The notes: a model not told the origin generated them from the sequence alone. Counted from the first letter of the stretch, positions 11,470 through 24,232 are shown. The stretch: DNA of 64,000 bases from Prorocentrum cordatum (GCA_963575745.1 CAUYUJ010015518.1:228845-292844), one strand, 5' to 3'. A program made the numbers and translations.

Positions 11470-12095
11470 CTACTGGAAGCTAAGCGTCGTCTGGCGCATC
11501 TCCCGTCGGCGAGTGAAAACAGAGGGCGGCCCATCACCTGGTGGCGAACCATCGCCTGGCGAACCATCACCTGGCGGCGAACCATCGCCTGGCGAACCAT
11601 CGCCTGGTGGCGAGCCATCGCCTGGTGGCGAGCCATCGCCTGGTGGCGAGCCATCGCCTGGTGGCGGGCCATCGCCTGGTGGCGAGCCATCGCCTGCTGC
11701 GACTGGCGGGTCATAGTACTCCTCGGACCCATCAGCTTCAGCCTCATCACGTGCCTCGTTATCTAAGCGATCACGAAGGGATTGGGCTGCGTTGTTGATG
11801 TACGTGGGGGTCCAATCGTCCACTCGCTCCTGCAGACGCTTGCCGTCGACCACCATGAACACCGTCCTGCGACGTTTGTCGCATTTCACACCTTCCACCC
11901 CTGCTGGTGCTGACCGCAAGCGATGTGTTGCCTCCTGACTGCATGAAACCGCTGCTGCGATAGAGGCAACCCGTATGTACTCAAGTCCCGTTGGCGTACA
12001 TTCGACCCACACCTTCTTAGTAGCATTCAGCCCAAACAGAAGCTTCAAGGTAACTGCATCGTGATGCAAATGCCCATCACCATGGTCGCACTGGA
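11470..12095 (-). CDS. Unknown protein with GDGSPP tail repeats, last exon
   Basis: This is the terminal exon of a minus-strand gene of unknown function. A splice acceptor (CCCGCAG) lies at 12096-12102, and the frame then runs about 208 codons to a stop at 11470. The first 120 residues look like a globular domain with ordinary composition (VQCDHGDGHLHHDAV, KKVWVECTPTGLEYI, DKRRRTVFMVVDGKRL). An acidic linker (DEAEADGSEEYYD) follows, then about ten GDGSPP or GDGSPG repeats encoded by an 18-bp tandem repeat, and a basic end (RRREMRQTTLSF). I do not recognise the family. The exon at 12534-12870 on the same strand may belong to the same gene. The repeat tail probably varies in length between strains (inference). 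Confidence 0.55.
11522..11697 (-). repeat. 18-bp coding tandem repeat (GDGSPP)
   Basis: CCATCGCCTGGTGGCGAG repeated about ten times, some units shortened to 12 bp, always in frame with the minus-strand protein. Confidence 0.9.
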
Positions 12096-12533
12096 CTGCG
12101 GGCATATATATCGAGACAGTTTCTGGTAGACCACCATCCCGTTAGGGCACATGTCTAGAATGCGTTCTCTTCTACGCCCTTCACCCCCTTGGGGGAGTGG
12201 TTTGCCTGGACGGTGGTTCCAAGAAGGGCTCATATATACTTCAAGATGTCCACGGATATGTCCCAATATCACGCGATGCTTCAACATGCAGGCATGGATA
12301 TCACGCGACCCAAGATTGCCCAAGTTTGTCCAAGATATCACGCGATCCAAGATTGCCCAAGAAGTCTCAAGGTCAAGAGATCGATCCAAGAGTGGTCCAA
12401 GAGCGGCCTATTCACGCAAGCGAATTAAGGCATCTCCTATTCCTCCTCCTCATCCATTTTTTTTGTCATCCTTATGCTCCGTCCTCCTCCCCCTTTCCCT
12501 CCTCCCATTTCTCCTCCACCATCCCCCTCTGTT

Positions 12534-12870
12534 TCAGCCCCTCCTCCTCGCCCCCCTCCCCCGCCACTCCACCTCATCATCCAATGTATCATCCTCCTCC
12601 TCTCCTTCCTCCCCCCCTGGTGGGAATGCGCGAAGCGTCCACGATTGCGACATATCCAGAGAACTCCTATTGTTCTTAATGACGCTGGCCCTGTCGCAAT
12701 CTTGCTGAAGCAATGGGTCGGCCTGCTTCAAGTGGTCCCAAATGGCCTCGGTGCAAGCGGCGTTGCGCATCTTCAAGATCTGATCGAAAAACGAATTTGT
12801 CGCCAGAGGCGATTGGCTCTTGGTGGGGTTGGGCACAGATATAAATTTTTGCAGCTGCCTATCCGCTCTC
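12534..12870 (-). CDS. Probable internal exon of unknown minus-strand gene
   Basis: A minus-strand frame contains a stretch of natural composition (KFISVPNPTKSQSPLATNSF, FFDQILKMRNAACTEAIWDH, LKQADPLLQQDCDRASVIKN) followed by an acidic EEGEEEDDTLDDEVE tail. It lies about 440 bp upstream, in transcription order, of the exon ending at 11470 and is on the same strand, so I suggest the two are one gene. The intron between would cover 12096-12533, but I cannot fix the donor site. The acidic tail overlaps a TCC-rich tract (12440-12630), so its true end could be earlier. No known domain is recognised. Confidence 0.4.
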
Positions 12871-13206
12871 GACAGCTCCACGAAGGGCCCCCCCTGCCGT
12901 ATGCATCACCGCCCTCGGGACCCATGGCTCGCGATCCTTAAGGCCGCCCCCCATCGATGACCGTGCGGAGCTGCACGCTCACTGCCATCTGCAGCTGCAG
13001 TGCGTGCGCAGATGCAGCGTGCACTCGCTTGGACACAGCCGAACGCCTGCGGGCCGATGCAATGGACAATTGCAGACGAGTCCGATGCGTGTTGACGCAA
13101 TGATGCAACGATTGCAGAGGAACGATACCGACGATGCTTTCATACATTTCATAAACACCCCCCACGACACATGGTATGTGTAACCGATGCTGCCAACACG
13201 CGAGCC
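12871..13206. other. Gap between two minus-strand genes
   Basis: Unique sequence with minus-strand frames open but of poor composition. It probably holds the 3' flank of the gene at 13207-15623 and the upstream part of the next one. Confidence 0.35.
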
Positions 13207-15623
13207 TCATCGCTTCCTGGCCTTCTTAGCCGCGGGCGCAGCAGGCACATCGTCTACCTTGCGCTTGGGCATGAGCGATGCCAGCTGGGCGCTAAGGGCA
13301 TCGCCCTTGTTGATGGCGCACTTGTTTGTCAAAATTGGTACATGCACTGATGGGACAGCTGTAGACTTGACGGTCTTGAGCTTCATGTTGGGGGTGCCGT
13401 GCTCACCTGAATCCTGCACGAGCCAGAAGGGGATGACGAGCGAAGACGGTGCCTGCTTCAGCCCTCCAACGCCAGTGTTCGTCTCAGCCTTAGGCATCTT
13501 GATGCCACCACTGGGGGCCAACACGATATTGAACGTCAATCCCTTGGGGTCCTTGTATGTCTTCATGAACACATGCCCACACTGAACTATATCAGTCTGC
13601 TTCTTCAAGTAGATTGCCGAAGAGAGTGGGACAAGCACCAGCTCTTCAGCCTCAAACGAACGCGTTACGGTGAGAGCACGAAGCTTAACAGGCGTAATCA
13701 CGCCACTCAAGTACTTGAGACAGTTGCCGTTCTGGCTGTATACACCATCCAAGGCCAGCCTGATTTTGGCCTCCTCGATACCCCACTGGTAATCGACAGA
13801 CTTGAGGGGGCCATGATCAGCGAACTTGTCGATCGTTTCCTCTATGGGGGAGCAGCGGGAAAAAAAAAGATGAGACATGACGACGCAGAGCCAAATGAGA
13901 TGAGGGAACGACGAACGAGAATTCAAAGGTGTGGGGGTGTATGTGCATTCCACATGCATTGCCACGAGGTCGCAAGACTGTCCTTCATAATCGTGGACAC
14001 GACGAACTTGCCACGTAAGAAGTCGTCGATGGGGTGGCATGTCGCACTGCCCGTGGCCTGAAGCTTCAACTTCACGCCAGTCGCAGCGTCGATGGAGATC
14101 AGCTCGTAAATGTTCTCACCCAAGGTGTCGCTCGCCAAGGCGACTTTGGCGCCAACCTCAAACCCCTTGTCACTGAGCTTGTCCACTTGGTTCGACCACT
14201 TGCCCGAAGCGGTGTACTCTTTCACATCTGAGCTACGCGCCTGCCCTGTCACGGCTTTGGATGCGCCCTCGCGACCGATCTGCTTCCATGGGCTAGCAAC
14301 TGCTTTGCCAACGTGCGTTGCCAACGCAGTGGTGAAGCTGACCCCGATGTCATTCAGCGTCTTGCAAGTGCCTAAGCGCTCATCGGGCTTGTTGAACACG
14401 AAATGAACTACGCGAACGTCAGTCAATCCCACGATGGTGCCGTAGGCGACCGTGTCTGCCGTGATGCCCTCACCGCATGCGATCTGTCGCACTTTCTGAA
14501 GAAATTCATCGGCCACCATTACAATCGTAGACTTCTTATCGCTCGACAAGGCGGTCACGTCGCCTGGCTTCAAAAGCATCTGATGGCCATCCCTCGCGAA
14601 CTTACCCGTCGCACATGTCATCGCCTTCATGCATGCGAGCTTGAATGTCGCAGCGGCCCCCTCATGCTTGATCTGCACCTCGGCGAGAGACTTCGCCATT
14701 GAACCCGTGACCACGCACTGGGAGGTCAGCTGCCGCGAGAAGTCGCGAAGCTCGTTCAGAAAGATCGGGTTGCCGAGGCCGCCAGACAACTCCTTCACAT
14801 ATTTTACTAAGCCATCGATCTCCCCAGGAAAGAGAGAGCCTGCGCGAGTCGCCTCGCGGATCACACTATCCCAATCGATCATGGTGCCACCCGTGTGGTG
14901 TCGGTTGGCAATTGCTGCGATCTTGTACATGAGACTCATGCGAGATTCGCATCTGGCAATTTGTTGGCCTGCATTGCCAGCCTCCTGAGCAAGATTACTA
15001 ATCCACGGGAACTCCTTCACGAACTCGTACCGAAAGACCTTCCACTCAATTCCTTCGTCACACGCCTTAGCGTAGTCTGGTTGAAACTCCCGCAACCTCG
15101 TCAGTGACAATTTCCCTTGGTGCGAGATTCTGTCGAAACGCTCTGGCATGACCGTGGGTACTGGAACCCCTGCGTTGATGCAACGCAAACCCATGGATGT
15201 GTGGCCGCACGTATAGGATGCGAACTTTGCATCGCAATCATACTGCGGCAGCTGGCCCGCTGAGTCCTCCATTATTTTGAAATTGAAGTTCTTGATTGCA
15301 TTGTACTCAGGCGTGCCCACTGGTGGAAGTTCCATGCAAGCTGGATTCTGGAGGGCTGAGTTCTTGAATCCATTTTTGAAGATCTTGGAAATCAAATCCC
15401 TAACCTCGCTCGGAATGATTCCATCTCCGTAACGATTCTCTGTGCACACCATCATATACTTCGAGTGTATTTTTTCTACCCTCAGGCAGTCTATGCCTCT
15501 TGCAATGCTGCATACGTCTTCAAGTAATGAGACCACCGCTGCATCAGGATGCAAGTACATGTCCTTGATGGCCATCATCTTGGGGCGGACCTCCGCGATC
15601 TGCTGTTCACGGGAGGCGTTCAT
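13207..15623 (-). CDS. Spliced orphan protein, about 759 aa, nuclear tail
   Basis: This is the best-preserved gene outside the LHC array. Exon 1 runs from a Met at 15623 (MNASREQQIAEVRPKMMAIK) to about 13979. A 137-bp intron with donor GTCTTG and acceptor CCCCATAG is followed by exon 2, 13841-13207. The joined frame is exact and predicts 759 residues. The frame is also open upstream to 15689, so a longer start is possible. Residues include several Cys/His-containing stretches (YTCGHTSMGLRCINAG, RHHTGGTMIDWDSV), but I recognise no domain, signal peptide or membrane segment. The C terminus, PKRKVDDVPAAPAAKKARKR, has the form of a bipartite nuclear localisation signal. Composition and codon use are ordinary and less G+C-rich than the surroundings. 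Function unknown; a dinoflagellate-specific nuclear protein or a gene from a mobile element are both possible. Confidence 0.7.
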
Positions 15624-15932
15624 CACGCCGCGTGCAGGAGGACGCCACAAGCGCCAGCAGCAATCCTCGCCCAAACGGCTGGAGCCCAAACTCTAGTGAC
15701 ATTCAAAAACATGTGCAACAGAGGGTTGCGAATTCGAAATGATATGTTGCATTTGCAATGCACAACATTCTTGTAACGCTCGATACAATATTCTGAATGC
15801 GTTCGCACGCAAGTCTGGATCATGATTTCCGATATGCGTGATCCCGAAAATCCAAACACATGCATGCGTTTCTGGAGGCAACATCCAAGGAAAACCCGAT
15901 GCAGCAGCTCTGTTTTCACGTGAGCATGTAAA

Positions 15933-15961
15933 AGTTAGCGAAGTTAGCAACTTCGCTAACT
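15933..15961. other. Perfect 13-bp palindrome upstream of the orphan gene
   Basis: AGTTAGCGAAGTT, then AGC, then AACTTCGCTAACT: a perfect hairpin of 13-bp arms and a 3-base loop. It lies about 310 bp upstream of the start of the minus-strand gene ending at 13207. A role in regulation is only a guess. Confidence 0.7.
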
Positions 15962-16094
15962 CAAGCTATTTACCTCCAAATGCACCGCCCGAGTTAGCCG
16001 ACTTAGTAACATTACTAATGGTTATAACTTACTTGCAACCTAGTTGCAACTTACTTATAACCTACTTACATGTGCTGCTAACAATTAGTAAGGC

Positions 16095-16235
16095 CGAGGG
16101 CCTTCAGGCAGCGCCGTCGCCGTCGCCGGCGCCAGCACCGGCTTTGGCACCCGCGCCCGCAACCGCACCGGCACCAGCATTGGCACCGGCACCGGCACCG
16201 GCACTGGCGCCGGCGCCAGCATTGGCACCGGATGA
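16095..16235 (+). repeat. GGCACC / CCGGCACCGG hexamer tract
   Basis: Degenerate hexamer array of the same type as 18580-18915, about 2.4 kb away. Confidence 0.85.
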
Positions 16236-16239
16236 AAAA

Positions 16240-16740
16240 CATTGAACATCATGACATTTCCCAAACAGTGCTTGCACTTAGGGGGCCTTCTCTCTTTCCT
16301 AGTAGCTGGGTCTGAGGGGCGGTCTGGCGGCTCTTTCCTCGCCGTTGCCGCCCTGTCGCCGCCCGTCGTCTGGGCTTGAGGGGCGGTCTGGTTTTTCCGT
16401 CCTTGCCGTCGCCCCCCCTTGCTGCGTCGTCGCCGCCCGTCGTCTTGGCCTGAGGGTCGGTCTGGCGGTTCCTTGCTCGCCGTCACCGTCCCGTCGCCGC
16501 CTCCTCGTCGCTGCCCCCTGTGGGCCCCCCCAGCGGTTGCAATCCAATCGGTTGCAAGCCAATCAAGTGCAAACCCAGTGGAATCGATTGCAGTCCAATC
16601 AATGGTAAAATTATGCAAACGGAGTTCCCCACATAAAGATATTAACAGTTTCGTTGGACCCATGGGGTACGACAACATCAACACGAAGGATACTATAATC
16701 GAGCGAGTAAGTACGCACGAAAGGGCAGACGAAAGAAAGG
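16240..16740. other. Spacer with CGTCGCCGCC-rich repeats
   Basis: 16310-16520 contains about four loose copies of GGGCGGTCTGGCGG ... CGCCGCCCGTCGTC. 16530-16620 has CCAATCGATTGCA-type repeats. No gene is supported. Confidence 0.4.
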
Positions 16741-16900
16741 AGGAGGGAGGACAGGTGCTCAGGAAACGAAGCCTTGTAAATAGTACGGGTTCTTGATACC
16801 CTCTTCGCTCTGGCGGGGCCCCGCTGGAAGGGGGGAGGCCTACGAAACCTGGTAAAGAGTAATGCTGTCCGCGACCCTCCTCGTTCAAGCGAGTCCTCCT
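16741..16900 (+). repeat. Degenerate 77-bp units left of the ATC tract
   Basis: Contains CTTGTAAATAGTACGGGTTC, GATACCCTC and GGCGGGGCCCC boxes in the order found in the 77-bp array at 17640-18515. These are two diverged copies separated from the main array by the ATC tract. Confidence 0.7.
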
Positions 16901-16939
16901 CCTCCTCCTCTCGTCGTCCTGCTCCTCCTCGTCCTCCTC

Positions 16940-17590
16940 ATCCACGGCATCATCATCATCATCATCATCATTATCATCATCATCACCAGCATCATCGTCG
17001 TCATCATCAGCATCATCAGTAGCATCGTCGTCACCCCGTCGTCGTCATCATCAGCATCATCGTCATCATCATCAGTATCAACATCATCAACATCATCATC
17101 ATCATCATCGTCAGCATCATCGGCATCATCATAACCATCATCATCATCCTCATCATCATTATCAGCATCATCATCATCGCCAGCGTCATCGTCATCATCA
17201 TCATCATCATCGTCGTCGCCACCATCGTCATCATCATCATCATCACCAGCACCGTCATCATCATCACCATCACCGTCCTTGGCATCGTCATCGTCCGCAT
17301 CATCGTGGACGTCATGATCGTCATCATCATCGTCGTGATCATCATCAACAGCACCAGCAACGTCAGCATCAGCAGCAGCATCGTCATCATCACCAGCATC
17401 TGCATCATCATCCTCGTCGTCGTCGCCATCGTTGTCATCATCGTCATCGTCATCATCATCGTCGTCATCATCATCCGCATCATCGTCATAATCACCGTTA
17501 TCGCCATCGTCATCGTGCATCACTATTATCGCCATTGTCATCGTCATCGTGAACAACAGTATAACCATCGTCATCACCATCATCATGATG
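16940..17590 (+). repeat. ATC/CAT trinucleotide microsatellite
   Basis: About 650 bp of CATCATCATC with single-base variants. Acidic poly-Asp or poly-Met/Ile frames are artefacts. Confidence 0.95.
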
Positions 17591-17639
17591 CAACCTTCCT
17601 CATCGCAGAACTCCCCCTCCTCCTCACCCTCCTCAGTGG

Positions 17640-19380
<1,741 letters not shown>

Positions 19381-19383
19381 GCG

Positions 19384-19680
19384 GCGGTGGCCATCTTCGA
19401 GCAGCGGGCTGCGCCGCCGCCGCCGCCTCCTGGCGCGCCGCAGCCCAAGGCGCCGCCCGCGAGGCTGTTGGAGGCAGAATCGGGGGAGCGTAAGACCCGG
19501 GTTTGCCAGGACTCGGGTTCGCCATCGTTTTTTGACGACCGCGCATCGGATTTTGACGAGGAGGAGTTTCGTGGGATGTCTGCAGCGGGAGGCCTCGTCA
19601 AAATGCAGGCTCGGCCTCGTCATTTTTTTGACGACCTCGTCGGGGATTTCCGAGTCCCCTGTACCCAGGTCTTACGTCCC
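19384..19680 (+). CDS. Possible further exon of the coiled-coil gene
   Basis: A frame with AIFEQRAAPPPPPPGAPQPK followed by RLLEAESGERKTRV and an acidic DFDEEEFRG stretch continues the style of the preceding gene but in another frame. I see no clear intron to link them. The two TCGTCAAAA/TTTTTTGACGA boxes at 19530 and 19620 show a small internal repeat. Confidence 0.3.
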
Positions 19681-19759
19681 CCTGACAGAAGCGGCCGCGC
19701 GCGCCGCCGCGGGGCCGCGCGCTTGCCCATGTGGGCCCGCCCTCCGAGCGGGGCCCGCC

Positions 19760-20010
19760 GACGTCGGAGGGGGGTGGGGGGGAGGGTGGGGAGGGGGGGG
19801 GGGGGGGGGCGAGGAGCAGGAGGAGGAGCAGGAGGACGACGACGAGGGACGACGACGTCGTCGACGACGACGACGTCGACTTGCGAGCGGGGCTGGAGCG
19901 ACAGGCTCCCGCTCGCCGCCACTTGCGAGCGAGGCTGGAGCGACAAGCTCGTCCTCGCTCGCCGTCCCTTGCGAGCGTGGCTCGAGCGACAAGCTCGCGC
20001 GCTCGCTAGT
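19760..20010 (+). repeat. Poly-G, GACGAC and GCGAGCG repeats
   Basis: 19765-19810 is poly-G, 19830-19880 is GAC-rich, and 19880-20005 holds three copies of about 54 bp with the core CTTGCGAGCG(A/G)GGCTGGAGCGACAAGCTC. Confidence 0.8.
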
Positions 20011-20319
20011 ATAAGAGCGCCTGGCGGCGCAGCGGTGCAGCTGCGCGGCGTTTCGACCGCTTCGTGTGCATCGCCCTCCACTTCGCCCCTTCTCCATCGA
20101 TCTTGTCGCCGCCATCGAAGTCATGATCCCTGCCCGCGCGGCGTGATATGCGCGCCCTCAGTGATTCCAATCGCGTCCTTTTCGTGCGCCCATGCAGTGT
20201 AGCCGCTTCCGACATCTACCCGTCGATCGCCCATCGATCCTCCATCGAATCGTCGCCGTCGTTGCCTCGACCGTGACTTTGCACGGAGCACGCCGACAGT
20301 TTTCTCGAATGTTGGCTTC

Positions 20320-20616
20320 TTGCATGTCAGTGATGCATGCGTGCATTCTCGGTGTCTGTGGCGCGTCGCGCGTAAACGATCGAACCGAGAGGCGGACGGC
20401 GTCGACTTCGAGAAGGTCCACGAGCTCGTTGAGGTAGACGGCGTGAGCCTGGCCTTCGCGCAGCCCATACACTACGAGGCCTTATCGCGCGGGCGGTGGG
20501 CCGCCCTTAAGGGCGACTCGTCTCTGAAGCTCGTGAGGCTCCAGGGCATGCGTTGCGCCAATGCGCATAGCGAAGACCTGGCGTACGTGCCATTCGACGA
20601 CCGCAAGCGGCCGTGA
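20320..20616 (+). CDS. Probable last exon of an unknown protein
   Basis: A plus-strand frame has natural composition: READGVDFEKVHELVEVDGV, SLAFAQPIHYEALSRGRWAA, LKGDSSLKLVRLQGMRCANA, ending AYVPFDDRKRP and a stop at 20614-20616. A possible acceptor (TTGCATGTCAG) lies just upstream at about 20331. The mix of charged and hydrophobic residues differs from the repeat-derived frames around it. No domain is recognised and the upstream exons are not identified. Confidence 0.45.
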   Translation: MHVSDACVHSRCLWRVARKRSNREADGVDFEKVHELVEVDGVSLAFAQPIHYEALSRGRWAALKGDSSLKLVRLQGMRCANAHSEDLAYVPFDDRKRP

Positions 20617-20907
20617 CAAAAATGTGCGCGCATGTACACATGCTCGCGAGCGTTGCTCGCCCATTCTGCCATCTCGTGCTGTCACGTGTGATCACGTGTT
20701 GTAATCGTGCGACCGTTGATTGCACATGACGCGATTCGTGATGCAAGTACGTGTGCATGTTATGCTGTCATATGTGACCACATGTGTTGTATTCATGCGA
20801 TTGCATGCGAGCGCACCTCGCGCATGAATTAATTTTGGAGGCATTCGCCGCCTCGTCGTGCTCGAGGCCTGGCGCGTTGGCGTTCATCCACCCCCCCGTT
20901 CGAGGCA

Positions 20908-21200
20908 GGCTTCGCCCGCCATGGCCCCTCGCCTGGCGCGCCGCCCCGCCGCTTGGGGAGCTGGCGCCGCGAGCGATGAGAAGCTCGCGAAGATCGTGCG
21001 GCTGAAGTACCCGTGGGTCGCCATGGCGCCCGCGGAGCACTTGGCGCCGCGCTTGATCGAGGACTTCCTCGGCGGCGCGACGGTGGACCAGCTGGTGGGC
21101 GTGTCGCGCGCGTTGCGCGCGCCCTTCGCCGAGCACCTGCAGCTCTGCAGTGGCGAAGACCCGAAGGTGAACCTCGCCGAGCGGACGAGGCCTGAGCGCG
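20908..21200 (+). CDS. Probable exon of an unknown protein
   Basis: After a plausible acceptor (GTTCGAGGCAG, 20897-20907) a frame encodes SDEKLAKIVRLKYPWVAMAP, AEHLAPRLIEDFLGGATVDQ and LVGVSRALRAPFAEHLQLCS, then EDPKVNLAERTRP. The composition is that of a folded alpha-helical segment. It lies 300 bp downstream of the stop at 20616 on the same strand, so it is probably a separate gene. The 3' boundary is uncertain. Confidence 0.45.
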
Positions 21201-21204
21201 GCGC

Positions 21205-21740
21205 CCCGCGGGTATATGGGGGAGGGATAAGGGGAAGGAGTGGTGGGTGACGATTTATGGAGGTGGCATTGCGCGATCTTTGCTCGGCGGAGAGGGCAGA
21301 CAGGCATGTTGCAGTAGAGCGCTGCTCCCACGCAATGTTCGCGCATGTGGCGTGGGGGGGGGATGGGGGGCGTCGCGCTCAGGTCTGCTTCGTTCGCTCG
21401 GCGGGGTTCACCCGAATTCGGGCCCTCGTCCTGGCGGAGCTTGTACTCGGCGAGCGGCGCGTGCAAAGCGCGCGCCGCTCGCCGGCTGGCTCGCCATCGC
21501 GCCGTCGGGGGGCTCCAGATCGAGGCGCGGTTGCAAACGCTCCGTGGGCGCCATGGGGCCCCGCGAGTACTTCATTTGAGGCGCGCGGCTAGCGAGCTGG
21601 AGCCTCGCCGCCACCGCGTGCCTCACTATATATAAGTGGTTGTTAAAGAGCGCGCGCGCCGATAGCGACGTAGATGTTGGCGACGGCGATGCTGCTGATG
21701 ATGATCATGCTGAGGTTGGGGGGGGGGGGGTGGGGGGGGC
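21205..21740. other. Spacer, no gene recognised
   Basis: G+C-rich unique sequence ending in a poly-G run at 21717-21738. Frames on both strands are open but have repeat-like composition. Confidence 0.35.
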
Positions 21741-21754
21741 GATGAGCAGAGGCA

Positions 21755-21900
21755 GACGAACCTTGGCGAGCATGCTCGCCGTATCGGCGCGAACCTTGGC
21801 GAGCATGCTCGCCATATCAGCCTCCATTCCGCAGCTATCTTCCCCAATGCTCGCCATGTCGGCACGAACCTTGGCGAGCACGCTCGCCATATCATCCCCG
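21755..21900 (+). repeat. CGAACCTTGGCGAGCATGCTCGCC repeats
   Basis: Four near-copies of a unit containing CGAACCTTGGCGAGCATGCT and TCGCCATATCGGC. GCGAGCATGCTCGC is itself a 14-bp palindrome, so each unit can form a small hairpin. Confidence 0.85.
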
Positions 21901-22159
21901 TCCAACTCATCATCATGATGGCAATGAGCATCGCCACTATAGCTATCATCATCGTCATCGTCGCCATCATCATCACTACAAGCACTCCATCATCATTAAC
22001 GTCAGCATCGAAAATTTGCATCGTACAACTAATATTCACTCATCATCGTCATCATGTTCCCTCCCTTTCTCCGCTTCGATGGCGACAACGTCAGCGGCGC
22101 ATCGGCATGGCGTGTGTTCGGCCGCTTTCGTTTTGCATGTGCGTGCTTTTGGTGTCATA

Positions 22160-22536
22160 TCGTTTGATGTGGTTGGTGATTTCATTTTGTTCGGTTGTTT
22201 GATGTGGTTTGTGATTTCATTTGATGTGGTTGGTGATTTCATTTTTCGGTTGGTTGATGTGAATTGGTGATTTCATTTGATGTGGTTGGTTTGATTTCGT
22301 TTGATGTGGTTGGTGGTTTGTTTCGTTGATGTGGTTGATGTGTGGTTGATAGGGTTGGTGTGTTTTTGGTTGAGGTGGTTTGTTGATGTTTGGTTGATGG
22401 GCTTTGTTTTGTTTGCTGTTGGTGTTGGTGTTGTGTTTTTTTTTTTTTTTTTTTTTTTTTTGTGGTTTGGGTTGTGTTGTTGTTTTGGTTTTGCTTGTTG
22501 GTTTGGTTTGTGTTTTTTATTTTTGGTTTGGGTCGC

Positions 22537-22575
<39 letters not shown>

Positions 22576-22590
22576 TTTTATTGCATATAT
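22160..22590 (+). repeat. TTTGATGTGGTTGGTGATTTC repeats and poly-T
   Basis: 22165-22400 holds degenerate TGATGTGGTTGGT repeats. 22436-22460 and 22539-22573 are long T runs. Confidence 0.9.
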
Positions 22591-22839
22591 ATGATATAAA
22601 ACATATAGTTTTGTTTTTGTTGTTTTTATTTTTTGGTGTCGATTGTTTTTTTGTTGTGGTTGTATTATAGTTTCATTATAGTTTCATTGTCGTTTCTTAA
22701 CATTACTCGGAAAAACAGTTAGTGGATAGTTTAGATAGTTTGAGGCGGGCCTCAAAGTAAGTCCTCGCAGATTTTCTGTGTTCACAAGTGGACGCGCACA
22801 TTTGAAAGACAGGCGCTCTGCGGGCGTGGCGTTCACGAT

Positions 22840-23240
22840 TCGTGGCAGACCCGGCGCACCCAGCACAACACCCGGCGCGCCGAACGCACCCGGCGCCGAG
22901 CGAACCCGGCGCGCGTGGCGCACCGTCCGCACCGAGCGCACCCGGCGCCGAATGCGCCCGGCGCACCCGGTACACCCGGCGGCCCGGCACCCGGCGCCGA
23001 GAGCATCCGGGACACCCGGCGCACCCGGCACGCCCGGCGGCCCAGCTCCTGGCGCCGAGTGCACCCGGGACACCCGGCGCACCCGGCGGCCCGGCACCCG
23101 GCGCCGAGAGCATCCGGGACACCCGGCGCACCCGGCACCGAGCGCACCCGGCGCACCCGGCACGCCCGGCGGCCCAGCGCCTGGCGCCGAGCGCACCCGG
23201 CACACCCGGCACACCCGGCGCACCCGGCACCCCGCACAAG
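22840..23240 (+). repeat. CACCCGGCG 9-bp minisatellite
   Basis: About 400 bp of CACCCGGCG and variants (CACCCGGCA, GCCCGGCAC), with a longer block GGCGCCGAGAGCATCCGGGA repeated about every 120 bp. All three plus frames are open because the unit length is nine. Confidence 0.9.
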
Positions 23241-23531
23241 CAATTGTTATGTCTTCCCGACTTAAGAGATTCGTGCGGACCTCCGAAAGTTTATGCTCAT
23301 GCAGCTTCAAGCTCCTTCTAAGCAGGAGGCCCGAGTGGGCGCGCCAAAAGTGGTCCTCCCCCTCGAGCCGATATCAACAGTTGCTCGCTAGTGCTTCCAA
23401 TTAAGCCAGCGCTCCCGCTTAAAAGGTGGGAGTTTGTGGTTCGCGGGCATCTCAGTTTGCGCACGTGTGCTTTCAGGCGCGAGCCACCTGAATATATCGA
23501 TTATATTTTTCCAACCTGGCGGTAAGTCCTG

Positions 23532-23722
23532 CCAGTGTGCAGTGTGCCCGCCCAGCATCGCAGTGGCTCTGTGGAACCGTCCTTGGCGCGCGGCTGGTAC
23601 CCGCGAACTCCCGAGGTCTTCGCAGCAGTTCGAAGCGTGGGCGTCTGGCCGTGCACCGCTGGCCGGCGTGCCGATACTGAGGGCCTTCGCTTCGCACGCG
23701 CAGACGCGCGAAGAGCGTCTGC
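23532..23722 (+). CDS. Possible internal exon, unknown
   Basis: Bounded by a plausible acceptor (GTCCTGCCAG, ending 23531) and donor (GTAAGCAT, from 23723). One frame between them encodes VALWNRPWRAAGTRELPRSS, QQFEAWASGRAPLAGVPILR and FASHAQTREERL, with natural composition. The next exon is not identified, although 24233-24610 is a candidate. Function unknown. Confidence 0.35.
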
Positions 23723-23739
23723 GTAAGCATATACAAGGG

Positions 23740-23890
23740 CTGCCACGAGGGCGCGAAGTTAGTCGCGCTTCGCGCTTCGCGGGCCTCATTCCTCCTCCCC
23801 CTCCTCTCTTCTCCCTTCTGGGGGCGGCGCGAGAGCGCGAAGTTGTTCGCGCTTCGCGCTTCGAGCAGCGCGAAACGCGAAATTGGGAGC
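23740..23890 (+). repeat. GCGCTTCGCGCTTCG palindromic repeats
   Basis: Two copies of GCGCGAAGTT(A/G)(G/T)TCGCGCTTCGCGCTTCG about 80 bp apart, separated by a TCC-rich tract. Confidence 0.75.
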
Positions 23891-24232
23891 CCTTGCCTGT
23901 ATACGTGTGTGGCGTCAGCCAGTGCGCGGCACGCGCAGGCCTCGGCGCGCCGAGGTGGACTCTTTGGCAGCCCGAGAGGAGAGCCGAGCACGCCGCGTGA
24001 GGGTTGAAACGCGCAGTCAGGAGGGGACAAAACACAGACACAATTCATCGTCCATTCCCCAAAAGATCTGGGAATGTATGGGAGGTGGGGGGGAAGACAC
24101 AAACTCATAAAAATGGGAGCATATGGGGGATCCGGTTATTTGTGTGTATTTATTTGTGTGTCCCAGCGCCTCTTCAGCGTGAGGGTTGAAGCGCACAGCT
24201 GCGCACGCGCGCCGCGGTGGGATCAGCAGGGA

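Noticed and set aside
11470-11500. PCNA-binding (PIP) box at the RQTTLSF C terminus
   Set aside because: The spacing of the aromatic residue does not fit the PIP consensus (Q-x-x-h-x-x-a-a).
22842-23265. Collagen-like protein from GAPGTPGG frames
   Set aside because: The Gly-X-Y period is not sustained, and all frames are open because of the 9-bp repeat.
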